From Prevotellaceae bacterium UBA7017 (GTDB taxonomy: Bacteria > Bacteroidota > Bacteroidia > Bacteroidales > Bacteroidaceae): a stretch of 19,504 nt of DNA. This document shows positions 8,301-15,848 of the stretch, piece by piece. Numbering within the stretch: position 1 is the stretch's first letter; the number at the start of each line of letters is the position of its first letter. Made by a program: the position numbers and the translations under genes. The notes under the pieces are model-generated. The model did no database searches. It worked only from the letters and a program-made list of their open reading frames with translations, and was not told the origin of the DNA. The stretch is taken from positions 1 to 19,504 of the forward strand of contig DJWZ01000122.1 in the NCBI GenBank assembly GCA_002449535.1, read 5' to 3'.

Positions 8301-8498
8301 CTTGAGTCGCTTTACCTCATGAAAATGTCCAGCGGCACTGGTAATCTGTTCTATAGCCTTGTTAAGGTCTCTGTTGGCATGAGACTGTATCGCAGCCGAA
8401 TAAGCATGCATGCCCTGAGTGTAATGACCTCCTTCTTGTGCAAAAAGTGACAAGGACAGGCATAGCAGGAATACCGTAAGTAAACAACGAAATCGCAT
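5304..8498 (-). CDS. Exported TPR-CHAT caspase-like protein
   Basis: A 1064-aa protein. It starts with a signal peptide (MRFRCLLTVFLLCLSLSLFA). Next come many tetratricopeptide-type helical repeats (about 30-500), recognisable from recurrent A..Y.L/A....A.....A units such as SLAVYYFDKRDEELTNLYYH. A coiled-coil-rich linker (about 570-630) leads into a C-terminal CHAT domain (about 680-1064). The caspase-like dyad is intact: His in HIATHGYTF (about His898) and Cys in VVLSACQTGLG (about Cys978), followed by LMSLWKVDD and the closing PYFWASFIML motif. CHAT proteins are predicted or proven cysteine peptidases, often acting in regulated proteolysis. The signal peptide places this one outside the cytoplasm, unlike TPR-CHAT defence effectors. 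The gene starts 8 bp after the FecR-like gene, so co-translation is likely. Confidence 0.92.
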   Translation of the reverse strand: MRFRCLLTVFLLCLSLSLFAQEGGHYTQGMHAYSAAIQSHANRDLNKAIEQITSAAGHFHEVKRLKETEVKSLLLLTRWLNERNGDGDLDNAILAGEKALKIWNQKKSSLTSEIYSELALLYSRTDQAEKAVNARRRAIDIAKLSYGEKNLDYARMLHKFSVNLQAEDNIPDALRYVNESIEIFCENNDTLTTEFANILHSASIYYRFQEEYEQQARCLSRALNAIKSSLGKNSDLYLAYNAELMQAYQNTGNNEKANDILANLQATAVMQDITNDSQAKLIANQAEQMSFNGNFAMAVKMQQNVIEFYKEKKDNVQLAKALTTQILYSRYTKQYDEAIAMGDEAIQILLSHKDIRKPQSIVSNTLATVYNNLATIYYAYGNNESFPQEKRRDLYDKAIEYGNSSIALYTLAGDTATNSFAQLLSSSATYSFAIGDTDEAIRLSKLALNILKSNLGDKHPDIVTPLYSLAVYYFDKRDEELTNLYYHQALELQKEVIRTSFLHMTAATRERYWAMNKYVFELAPLLAWQFNNNPKVLTDAYNARLMTKGILLNSEISLKTYLAKAPKTVQQQYERLMQVQREIEDLSIRASKTKDNEYLVKEINQKQRYSVQLEYELQKSLKEVGDYTDNMNIMVEDIAAALKPGEIAVEFFQMTDPYGNDNYYALYIKPGAKAPQFVPSLTQHDINLIGMNLSAPIQELLSTREGVNKLFSYPMSGHYVWQKLIDSWGDDVKDIYFSPTGIFYKWGIEHLPIGEHGYISDHFSLHRVSSTKNVASTTTEEPMANSALFGGLFYDLPLDVMKDTHTIAWQETDQTTDASNEESADAREIADERSAFSNLQDRGSVKYLEGTKEEVEEIAHILENNSVNVRLYEEEQGVEEAFKSLSGKRIPLIHIATHGYTFESNSANAHAIAKLTGGGWTAQETDANLNYSGLLFSGANNVLERKTIPFGIDDGIVTSREVSRLDLRGTSMVVLSACQTGLGDIKEDGVFGLQRGFKKAGAQTLLMSLWKVDDRATKTMMINFYRALISNPDKHAAFLAAQRKVKEAGFQEPYFWASFIMLDD

Positions 8499-8506
8499 AT
8501 AAAAAC

Positions 8507-8989
8507 CTACTTGACAGAGTCTGTTTCTACTATGTTGGCAGAGTTCTCCTTCGGATCAACCAAACCATCCATCATAGTATCTTCTGAGGCGCGCTCAATA
8601 GATGCAAATGTCTCAGAAGCTGCCTTCTTGCCCTGACTGCCATTAACATTCTCTACGATCTTGTTACACAGATATACAAAATAGGCTGCAGACAATGTCT
8701 TTACGTTTATGTTTGCAGAATGGATGCGACGGTCCAATGTGGATGCACCTTTGCCAACAAGAGTGTATAATTTCTTCTGGGACAGGCTGATAACCTCAAT
8801 CTTTGACTCAGCATTGGTAATGAGAGTGGTATTGCCATTAAAGGTATTACCAACTTGAATAGGTACAGATGTCTTTCCTTTCTTATATGAGCCACCCCCA
8901 AGAACAGATTTCACTATGTAATCCTGAGCGGTTACACTACTGATAGATAATGAAAATAAGCAGATGATAACTAAAAAATATTTTCTCAT
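8507..8989 (-). CDS. Small secreted protein with FecR-like beta domain
   Basis: A 160-aa protein with a signal peptide (MRKYFLVIICLFSLSISSVTAQ). The mature part opens with a beta-rich stretch (YIVKSVLGGGSYKKG, VGNTFNGNTTLITNAESKIEVISL) whose pattern resembles FecR-type domains: start of a V..V.G block, a 'threshold/baseline' loop, then a S.IEVISLS strand. This assignment is by pattern only. The C-terminal half is helical, then acidic and Ser/Asn-rich (about 115-160). It lies between the CHASE2 and CHAT genes, 1 bp after the first (TAA T ATG, with AGAAAGGA upstream as a likely ribosome site) and 8 bp before the second. A role as periplasmic partner of the CHASE2 sensor or CHAT protein is inferred from that position. 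Confidence 0.75.
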   Translation of the reverse strand: MRKYFLVIICLFSLSISSVTAQDYIVKSVLGGGSYKKGKTSVPIQVGNTFNGNTTLITNAESKIEVISLSQKKLYTLVGKGASTLDRRIHSANINVKTLSAAYFVYLCNKIVENVNGSQGKKAASETFASIERASEDTMMDGLVDPKENSANIVETDSVK

Positions 8990-8990
8990 A

Positions 8991-10178
8991 TTATTCCTTT
9001 CTTTTTTTATTATTGTACTTTTTTCTATAATCTTCTATAATTAAAGAAATGGTTTCGTAAAGTAATCTGGATTCTACTAACATGGCGATACCTCCCATTG
9101 CAAACCTTAGGTCTATAAAAATATGTGGAGTCATGCCAAAGAATAATTGGTATCCAATACCAATAAGGATACTGAGCCAGGTGAAGTTAAGTATGTGTAA
9201 TACAAAAACTGACTGAGAAAGCCTGCTTATCCAAAAACTTTTTCTATTTTGTCCCCATGTTTTGAAACATATCTGAATCATATCAGTGAGTATGACCAAG
9301 AGAAGGGATATCAGAAATGTAACTATGGGATTTAGTGTATATACATTATAATAGTCAAGATATGTTTGTACTGCATATGCTTGTACTATGGTACCTCCTA
9401 AAAGTCCGTATGGTGTGAACTTCATGTCGGTTGGATCACTGATAGCCCCAAAGATAACAATATGGTCTTTTATTAAAGATCTGTGTTGGGAAATAGAGTC
9501 AAATGGGATAACGTTGAACTTCGTAAGCGAATAGTTAATGAGAAATTCACGTTTTTTCATATATGTATCTTTTATCTCTGGTGCCCGATGACATGCTATG
9601 GCATAGGGAAGGGAAAGCAGAGTGTCTCCATCGTGTGTGTACCAAGAATACGTTTTTCTCGTATTTTGTTCTGCCCTGACCTCTTCGCTGTTGGATGGCG
9701 CTTCTGTAATGTAATCGTTAGGCATAAAAAAGGAGTGCTCGATTTTCTGATAGTCTCCTGTCTTCTGGCTGCCTTTGCGTAGTTTACATGCAACAATTAC
9801 GTCGCTGACATTGCTGAGTTCACTAATAGCTTCAAAAAGGGTGTCATTGAGTTCTGGGTCTGCTTTGTATTCTGGGAACGTAACATCAAAAGCGGCAATA
9901 TCTGGAGAACACATAGTTACTTCACGAATAGTTCTCGCTATACGACTGCGATCATAGACTTTCGTGAGATCAATGATGGTGATGTCGCTGTTTTGTGTGT
10001 TACTCTCGCTATCGATTTCAAAGTATAGGTCGGAAAAAGAAAAATTACCTATAGCTCGAGATACAGGGTTCAGGAAGTTTATTTGCAATGCTATCCTTGT
10101 CATTGCAAATACAATAAACAAGGATAGCAAAGATATTTTTGTACTTCTAATTATTATTTTCCGTAAATAAGAACGCAT
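8991..10178 (-). CDS. CHASE2-domain membrane sensor without output domain
   Basis: A 395-aa protein. It has an N-terminal membrane helix (about 14-36) and a large extracytoplasmic domain (about 38-280) with CHASE2 hallmarks (ITIIDLTKVYDRSRIARTIREV, PDIAAFDVTF, KDHIVIFGAI, and a late segment matching the usual exit to the membrane). Three C-terminal membrane helices follow (about 283-305, 323-348, 349-374) and a short basic cytoplasmic tail (KKYNNKKRKE). CHASE2 proteins usually carry a kinase, adenylate cyclase or diguanylate cyclase after the helices; none is present. Its start overlaps the OmpA gene's end by 25 bp, which suggests translational coupling. A role in sensing and passing a signal to the co-encoded periplasmic proteins is inferred from the operon. 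Confidence 0.8.
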   Translation of the reverse strand: MRSYLRKIIIRSTKISLLSLFIVFAMTRIALQINFLNPVSRAIGNFSFSDLYFEIDSESNTQNSDITIIDLTKVYDRSRIARTIREVTMCSPDIAAFDVTFPEYKADPELNDTLFEAISELSNVSDVIVACKLRKGSQKTGDYQKIEHSFFMPNDYITEAPSNSEEVRAEQNTRKTYSWYTHDGDTLLSLPYAIACHRAPEIKDTYMKKREFLINYSLTKFNVIPFDSISQHRSLIKDHIVIFGAISDPTDMKFTPYGLLGGTIVQAYAVQTYLDYYNVYTLNPIVTFLISLLLVILTDMIQICFKTWGQNRKSFWISRLSQSVFVLHILNFTWLSILIGIGYQLFFGMTPHIFIDLRFAMGGIAMLVESRLLYETISLIIEDYRKKYNNKKRKE

Positions 10179-11284
10179 CTGTTGTCATCATTATTTGGGA
10201 ATGGTTGAACTGTGTCGCCAAAACTTTTTACTTCTATGCGCTCTTTTGCAATGCCTTTTGCTACCAATGCTGCAGCTGCATTGTCTGCACGTTTCTGAGC
10301 ATATTCGGCATTGATGGTAGGATTACCTGTACCTTTGTCAGCATACCCTTCTATGAGAATACCCTTGTCGGGATTCTTCTGTGCCCACTCAACAACTTTT
10401 TGTAGAACCTGTTCTTTCGATTCTGAATTGTCGGTTTCACGGAGTTGGAACTTCATATTCTCGGTCAGAGGTATGAGCTTTGGAGCTGGTGGGGGAACTG
10501 GCTTTGGCTCTGGTTTAATCTCTGGCGCTGCTTGTACAGGAGGAACTGGAGGTGTTGGACGAACAGCCTTCTTGTGTCCAAATTTGTATGTAACAGAAGC
10601 CTGAGCTGTGAGCATCCAGTCATTGCTGTTCTTGTATTTAGAATTGAAACGATCACTGAGGTTGTTGATGTCTGCCTCAATGCCAACACTCCAATTCTTA
10701 GAAATGCTGAAATCTACAAGTGTTCCGAAACGGATACTATGGCTTAGCAGTGATTTGCGAGAAGTACCTTCTCCCCATGCATTGCTTGTGTTTTCCTGAA
10801 TAGCACCTCCATAGGTCTTACGTAAGTTCGTAAACTCATCGTTCTTCCATGCGTAAGCCAAACCGATACCACCGAGAACATATACATTAACAAAATGATT
10901 GCTGGTTTTAGAGAATATATTGTTAATGTTTAACATTACATCCAAATTGCTATTGATGTAGTTAAACTTATATGTCTGATTGATACTTTTAAGGGAACTC
11001 TTTGATTCCCATGCGTTCACATGGATGCGTGCTCCAACAACGGGAGAAAACATTCTGCCGAATGCAACACTTACAGTAGGACTGGCAAGCTTGAAAAAAT
11101 TCTTACCACTGGTAAATGTTGTACCCATACCACCTTGCGCTTGTATAAACCAATACGGTTGTGGATAATAGCCCAAATCATAAGCTTCTTCATCTGCAGG
11201 GCTCGTCTGAATTTCATCTGCTATTACAGGTGATGTGCAGCATGCTATAAAGGCTGATAAAAAGAAAAATTTAATGTAACTCAT
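10154..11284 (-). CDS. OmpA family outer-membrane protein (barrel, Pro-rich linker, peptidoglycan-binding domain)
   Basis: A 376-aa protein with a signal peptide (cleavage near VIA-DE). An eight-stranded-type barrel follows (about 40-236, alternating segments such as YWFIQAQGGMGTTF and WMLTAQASVTYKFG). Then comes a proline-rich linker (PTPPVPPVQAAPEIKPEPKP and following, about 243-270) and an OmpA C-terminal domain (about 275-376) with IEGYADKGTGNPTINAEYAQKRADN and a final NDDNRCVLIYGK. These domains bind peptidoglycan and tether the outer membrane. It is the first gene of the five-gene unit and has a clear promoter 45 bp upstream. The protein may dock the sensor or protease system to the wall; that link is inferred. 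Confidence 0.9.
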   Translation of the reverse strand: MSYIKFFFLSAFIACCTSPVIADEIQTSPADEEAYDLGYYPQPYWFIQAQGGMGTTFTSGKNFFKLASPTVSVAFGRMFSPVVGARIHVNAWESKSSLKSINQTYKFNYINSNLDVMLNINNIFSKTSNHFVNVYVLGGIGLAYAWKNDEFTNLRKTYGGAIQENTSNAWGEGTSRKSLLSHSIRFGTLVDFSISKNWSVGIEADINNLSDRFNSKYKNSNDWMLTAQASVTYKFGHKKAVRPTPPVPPVQAAPEIKPEPKPVPPPAPKLIPLTENMKFQLRETDNSESKEQVLQKVVEWAQKNPDKGILIEGYADKGTGNPTINAEYAQKRADNAAAALVAKGIAKERIEVKSFGDTVQPFPNNDDNRCVLIYGK

Positions 11285-11329
11285 ATTAAATTAAGACTTA
11301 AGTTGATAAAAATAAATTAGATTTTGCTG

Positions 11330-11360
11330 CAAATGTATTGAAAATAATTAAACTATGCAA
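11330..11360 (-). promoter_or_regulatory. Promoter of the OmpA-CHASE2-FecR-like-CHAT-S9 operon
   Basis: On the minus strand there is a -33 TTG (11358-11360), a 20-nt spacer and a -7 TACATTTG (11330-11337), followed by an AT-rich leader of roughly 40 nt before the OmpA start. The surrounding 11285-11400 is strongly AT-rich. No other promoter of this quality is visible between the five genes. Confidence 0.75.
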
Positions 11361-11455
11361 ATTTTAATGTAATTTTTTTAAAATTCTATTTAAAATAATG
11401 CTATTCCATGGTGTTATTGGGCGTTTTTGTGTGTGATGCAGAAAGATATATAGCT

Positions 11456-11488
11456 AAAAAAGCACAGAAGAAAAAATACTTCTGTGCT
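11456..11488 (-). terminator. Rho-independent terminator of the T9SS operon
   Basis: A perfect 10-bp stem (AGCACAGAAG, 8-nt loop, CTTCTGTGCT at 11461-11488) is followed on the minus strand by a run of U (11456-11461). It lies 28 bp past the stop codon of the barrel protein gene and separates the secretion operon from the OmpA operon. Confidence 0.9.
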
Positions 11489-11516
11489 GAAATGTTATGC
11501 TATGGGACGATATTAC

Positions 11517-12101
11517 TTAAAAATAGTAGCCCAGACCTACCTGCCAAGAGTTGAATCTGCTGTTGCCAAGTAAGTTATCTGATGCGACGGCACTCTTTCC
11601 TACAACAAAGTTATAGTTTGCCTTTAATTCGAGATGGCTCAATACTGTGGCACCAATACCTACGTTAACGCTGAACTGGCTTGACTTCCATGTCCAATCT
11701 GAATAGTGCTTGCTGACGTTGAAACCGAACTGCGGACCAGCAAAGAGGAATACGTTTGCCATGCTGCTCAATCCCCAGCCATAACGGAGGTTGATAGGAA
11801 TCTGGATAGTCTGCTGCTTGCGCTCCTCTGTAATGCCATTGGCATCGTTTACGACCTTTGCTGTACGCTGGTCGTACAAAGCAGAAGCATCAAAGCTGAG
11901 ACCTACGATAGGAACAGTAAACTTGACTGTCGGACCTACGTAGAAACCGGCATTGTTCTTTGAGCCGAAGACATCACTGGACATCTTCATGTTTACGATA
12001 TTTGCACCAGCACGCAAACCCCAGTTAAACTGAGCCTGAGCTGGTATTGCCATCAACATTGCAAATGCTGCGACGGCTAATGACTTATAGAATTTTTTCA
12101 T
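11517..12101 (-). CDS. Small outer-membrane beta-barrel protein (porin/PorT-like family fold)
   Basis: A 194-aa protein with a signal peptide (MKKFYKSLAVAAFAMLMAIPAQA, then QFNWG). The mature part alternates beta strands typical of the OMP beta-barrel family, with a WGLRAGANI start and a C-terminal aromatic residue (QVGLGYYF) as an outer-membrane insertion signal. It is the last gene of the T9SS unit, 66 bp after porN, with the terminator directly behind it. A function in secretion is suggested only by location. Databases often call such proteins PorT family, but identity with the T9SS PorT is not shown. Confidence 0.8.
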   Translation of the reverse strand: MKKFYKSLAVAAFAMLMAIPAQAQFNWGLRAGANIVNMKMSSDVFGSKNNAGFYVGPTVKFTVPIVGLSFDASALYDQRTAKVVNDANGITEERKQQTIQIPINLRYGWGLSSMANVFLFAGPQFGFNVSKHYSDWTWKSSQFSVNVGIGATVLSHLELKANYNFVVGKSAVASDNLLGNSRFNSWQVGLGYYF

Positions 12102-12167
12102 AATTTAATTATAAGTTGTTTAATTCGTGGTTGAAACCAGTAACCCTGGGACTTGAAACTCAAAAGA

Positions 12168-13367
12168 TTAGTGTCTTTCTCTTCTGACGCTGATGCGTGG
12201 AGAGCTGCCGCCAGCAGAACCGCTGCTCCTTGATGAAGACTTCTTGCTGACACTCGACTTCTTGGCACGACGATTTGCCTTTGCAGCTTTCTTTGCAGCC
12301 TTTGGATCAAGGGCAAGTTGTGCTTTGGCAATAGAGTCAAGGGAATCCTTGCGTACCTTGTCGCCCCAGATATTTTCTTCGAAGGCTTTCAGCTCAGCCT
12401 CAATCCTTGCCTGCTCTTTTTGCATAGCAGTATCGTTAGGGCAGTATTGTGCAAGGGTTTTGCCCAGCATGTTGTTGGTTTTGTATATCTTGCCCTGATA
12501 CATGTTCTTAACGAAGTAGTCGTCAACAGACATTGTGGCAGCATTGTTGAGGTCGCTTGTCATAATGGTCTGTTTTGCAAGGAAAGGAGCAACATCGTCA
12601 TATTTTACCCAGAACAATGGGTACTTTGTTTCTACATCACCAAAACCATCATCGCTGCTCATGATAGGGCAGAGGGCAAGAATCTTTGTGTGGAAGGTAG
12701 ATGAATACTGGTCATAGTATGATGTTTCCTTTACATAGTATGACTTCACTTCCTTGGAAGGAATATCGCTGTTGTCTAACTTCAGCCTTCCGTCTTTGCG
12801 CTCATAGTAGATGTGATAGTTGTCGAGCAATGCCAATGGTTTTACCAAAGCATCTGGCTCAAAACTCTCATTTCCGTCAAGACGATATTCGTATGCCTTG
12901 ATTTGTCCAGACAACACCAACTTGAACAGATATGTGAAAAGGTTCATCTGACTGCCGATAGGCTCTACAGGATAGTATAGTCCGGCATTGTCGCCTTTGG
13001 TGAGGTCTATCTCACGATATATGTCACGACGCCATACTACATCCTCCTTCATCTGCATTGATGTAGGGTATGACAACTGTGCACGGGTAGTGATACCATT
13101 GGCTGGTTTTGTTGCCGTCTTTGCCGATGCAGTGGTTGGCTTCTTTGGAGGTGCTACTGCTACTTTCTTTGGTGTAGTCGGCGGTGTCGCAGGCTTCGTT
13201 GCAGGCTTTGTCTCAGGCTTCACTTCTGACTTTGCTTCTGTCGCAGCCTTCTTTGGCGTACTCTTCACTTCCTGCTTCTTTTCTTTGGCAGCACGACGCT
13301 GTGCCGGCTGTGCATTTACTTGAAAAGCGAAAAGTGATAAGAACAGAAAAGAAAATACTATTTTCAT
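12168..13367 (-). CDS. porN: T9SS ring protein PorN/GldN
   Basis: A 399-aa protein with a signal peptide (MKIVFSFLFLSLFAFQVNA, then Q). The core (about 95-330) carries the GldN family pattern: VVWRRDIYREIDLTKGDNAGLYYP near the start, IKAYEYRLDGNESF, and TSYYDQYSSTFHTKILALCP. PorN binds PorK to form the large periplasmic ring under the outer membrane. Two regions flank the core: a Lys/Ala/Pro/Thr-rich low-complexity segment (about 20-90) and a basic Ser/Gly-rich tail (about 350-399). It follows porM by 22 bp in the porPKLMN order. Confidence 0.93.
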   Translation of the reverse strand: MKIVFSFLFLSLFAFQVNAQPAQRRAAKEKKQEVKSTPKKAATEAKSEVKPETKPATKPATPPTTPKKVAVAPPKKPTTASAKTATKPANGITTRAQLSYPTSMQMKEDVVWRRDIYREIDLTKGDNAGLYYPVEPIGSQMNLFTYLFKLVLSGQIKAYEYRLDGNESFEPDALVKPLALLDNYHIYYERKDGRLKLDNSDIPSKEVKSYYVKETSYYDQYSSTFHTKILALCPIMSSDDGFGDVETKYPLFWVKYDDVAPFLAKQTIMTSDLNNAATMSVDDYFVKNMYQGKIYKTNNMLGKTLAQYCPNDTAMQKEQARIEAELKAFEENIWGDKVRKDSLDSIAKAQLALDPKAAKKAAKANRRAKKSSVSKKSSSRSSGSAGGSSPRISVRRERH

Positions 13368-13389
13368 ATTTTGATACCTATATTATTTA

Positions 13390-14940
13390 TTACTTTACAA
13401 CGACTTCCATAGCTGTCGGCAATGTGCGGGCTATGCCGTCAGGACCGATTGCATGAATGCTTGAAATATAGAATCGCTTGTTGCGTGACAACTTGCGGAA
13501 AGTGTCTTTTTGTCTTGCAGAGAAGTTCGCACCATCGCTTACAACAGGAACTGCATTACCCATATTGTCGAAGAATACTGCTGTGAATCCTGTTACGCGG
13601 AACTCAATGTCAAGCAGTCCGTCATCAATAGCAGCCTTCAGAGTCGTTACGTTCATAAGATTTGCCTTTGACATACCACCGCCACGGAAACGGTCGTCGC
13701 CAATCACGATGTATGCAGTAGGATCTGGCAACTTACGTACATGGAAGGTGAACTGTCCCATTGGGAGAGGTCTTCCTGACTGTGAGCTGGTAACAGATAT
13801 TGTGACGTCCTTGCCTACGGCACTTGGGCGTGCGATATAATGTCCAGGACCTGTTGGGGTGAGACTGCCACCACTCATCGTAGCGGCAACCTTGCTGAGA
13901 GGTACACCAGGAACAGAAACGCTGATAGGGTTGCTATATCCTGCATAGAGGACATTCATCAGGTCAGCGGAAACAGTAGCCGATGGGTCAACGACAGTAT
14001 ATTTCTGTTCGAAGTCACGCCTTATCGTGGTGCCAGAGGCATCCAGCATTGTCATGTATCCAGAGAAGGTGAAGTCACCTGTCTTGCCTGTGGTAAATTC
14101 GTAGGTGCTGTTGCGCAGCTCTACCTTCCTTCCACCGATGAACACCTCTGGCTGACGAGTGGTGTCGATGGCTGCCATAACGATTTGGGCAGAGAATTTA
14201 TCACCACGGATAATGGTCTTCGCCTCTGGAATTACAAAGGCAGAGAGCTTGTTGACATGAATATCCTTTAGGCTGATGTTTGAAGAAAGGGTGTGTAGAA
14301 TCTCGCCTTCAGCATAACGTACGTCATTTTGCAGTTTCGACAGAAGGGTTACTGCAGCAGCCACAGGCATCTGCTCAAACATATATTCAGGCCATTTCTT
14401 TCCTAAAGCCTTTGCTTTCTTGGAAACACTGGTAGAAAGATTGTCGTCGATGATTTTCTGAAGACGTTCGTCATTGAGCATAGTTTTTGCCTTGTAGCGG
14501 AAATCTTCAATCATCTTCTGCAGTTTCTTTCCCTGTCCGTTGATAGGAGAGAGCATTACCTGCTCAGCAGCTTCAAGGTCTTCCTTGTTCTGAATGTTAT
14601 GTATGTCACCCTCTTCGCCGTCGGCTTCCTTGACAATAGCAATCTTCATCTGTTCTGCAAAATTATACAGCTCATCACTCATCTTCTTCACCTCCTGAGC
14701 TCTTGCATACCATACCCTTGTCTTCACAGGGTTGTTGCGCATCTGGGTTTCGAAGTTGTCGTAGATGTTTTTGTTTTCTGCAGAGGAGTTGTTGGTGGAG
14801 CGTCGTAGTCCCTCTTCCACAATAGAGAAACCATTGAGCACCTCCGTAGAGACATTCATTGCAAGCATCGCCATCAACACCACATACATGAGGTTGATCA
14901 TCTTCTGGCGAGGGGAGACAGGTCGTTTCTTTATTGCCAT
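13390..14940 (-). CDS. porM: T9SS motor protein PorM/GldM
   Basis: A 516-aa protein with a single N-terminal membrane helix (about 14-36) bearing the SPRQKMINLMYVVLMAMLAMNVSTEVL family signature, including Glu33 within the helix, which is conserved in the motor. The periplasmic part has a long helical domain (about 40-220) and several immunoglobulin-like beta domains to the C-terminus. With PorL it forms the proton-motive-force motor that energises type IX secretion, reaching through the periplasm to PorK/PorN. It starts 2 bp after porL, so coupling is likely. Confidence 0.95.
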   Translation of the reverse strand: MAIKKRPVSPRQKMINLMYVVLMAMLAMNVSTEVLNGFSIVEEGLRRSTNNSSAENKNIYDNFETQMRNNPVKTRVWYARAQEVKKMSDELYNFAEQMKIAIVKEADGEEGDIHNIQNKEDLEAAEQVMLSPINGQGKKLQKMIEDFRYKAKTMLNDERLQKIIDDNLSTSVSKKAKALGKKWPEYMFEQMPVAAAVTLLSKLQNDVRYAEGEILHTLSSNISLKDIHVNKLSAFVIPEAKTIIRGDKFSAQIVMAAIDTTRQPEVFIGGRKVELRNSTYEFTTGKTGDFTFSGYMTMLDASGTTIRRDFEQKYTVVDPSATVSADLMNVLYAGYSNPISVSVPGVPLSKVAATMSGGSLTPTGPGHYIARPSAVGKDVTISVTSSQSGRPLPMGQFTFHVRKLPDPTAYIVIGDDRFRGGGMSKANLMNVTTLKAAIDDGLLDIEFRVTGFTAVFFDNMGNAVPVVSDGANFSARQKDTFRKLSRNKRFYISSIHAIGPDGIARTLPTAMEVVVK

Positions 14941-14942
14941 GA

Positions 14943-15839
14943 TTACATCTTTGGCATGTTAACAGTCATGGCCTCAATCATGCGGCTGTATATGCCGTTG
15001 AGTTCCTTAATCTTATTTGCCATGATGTTAGTCTGCTCGTTGATAGAGTCTTGAGTAGTAATTTGTTGTGATGCGGACTTTAGCTGCATCTCATAGACGC
15101 GTGCTATACCTGTGAGTGTGCGGTTGAGGTTCTCCATCTCTTCGCTGTCAACAGACAGACGCTGGCTGAGAGCTGATACCTTCTCGAGGGTCTCGTTGAG
15201 TTCGTTAAGACGGTCTATGTATGCCTGTGTCACTTCTTCCATGGCATCTGCTGTCTCTTGCGATACTGCTGGAGCAGGAGCACCTGTTACTGCGGTAGTG
15301 ATAACACCTCCTGCTGGCTGAGAAATTGATGGCTTCTCATTATTATCAGTATTATCAGTGCCGGCAACTGCTGGAGCTACGTCAGGAGTCTTGTTGCTTG
15401 CTGGTGCAGCACCACCTCCGATAACTCCGTTGCCGATGATGACAGTGCCTCCTGAAATGCCTGAAATTTCTGCTGGGCTACCTGCTTTGCTGCCGGCAAT
15501 TGGAGATGATGGTGCTATGATGGTTTGTCCTACGCCTGATGCAGCATTTGCGGCATCAGCAACAACTTCGTCCTCCATGTGGTTGCTGAGGGTCATGTCG
15601 ATTGTGGTCTTGTCGAACGGACGGTCGAATGCTGATATGAAGAACACTACAACCTCCGTTCCCATACCTATGAAAAGCATGAGATTGGCACCTGGCAGGT
15701 GGGTTAACTTGAACAGGGTTCCGAGAATTACGACTGCTGCTCCCCAAGAGTATGCATAGTTCAGGAACGTCTGTCCTGGTACGCTGTCCATCCACTTCTG
15801 CATGAAGTAGATGATGTTTATTTTGCTATATTGTGACAT
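14943..15839 (-). CDS. porL: T9SS motor protein PorL/GldL
   Basis: A 298-aa inner-membrane protein with two helices (about 24-44 and 50-70). The second helix holds the conserved acidic residue needed for proton flow (Glu62 in GMGTEVVVFFISAFD). The N-terminal MQKWMDSVPGQTFLNYAYSW is a family hallmark. A cytoplasmic low-complexity Gly/Ala/Pro/Ser segment (about 95-195) separates the membrane part from a C-terminal coiled coil (about 200-298, AMEEVTQAYIDRLNELNETL and following). PorL rings surround the PorM dimer helices. It begins 9 bp after porK. Confidence 0.94.
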   Translation of the reverse strand: MSQYSKINIIYFMQKWMDSVPGQTFLNYAYSWGAAVVILGTLFKLTHLPGANLMLFIGMGTEVVVFFISAFDRPFDKTTIDMTLSNHMEDEVVADAANAASGVGQTIIAPSSPIAGSKAGSPAEISGISGGTVIIGNGVIGGGAAPASNKTPDVAPAVAGTDNTDNNEKPSISQPAGGVITTAVTGAPAPAVSQETADAMEEVTQAYIDRLNELNETLEKVSALSQRLSVDSEEMENLNRTLTGIARVYEMQLKSASQQITTQDSINEQTNIMANKIKELNGIYSRMIEAMTVNMPKM

Positions 15840-15848
15840 ATTTTCTAA

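Noticed and set aside
5304..8498. Reading the TPR-CHAT gene as a CRISPR-associated or gasdermin-type defence effector
   Set aside because: There is a signal peptide, and neighbours are envelope proteins; no gasdermin-like or Cas gene is present in the window.
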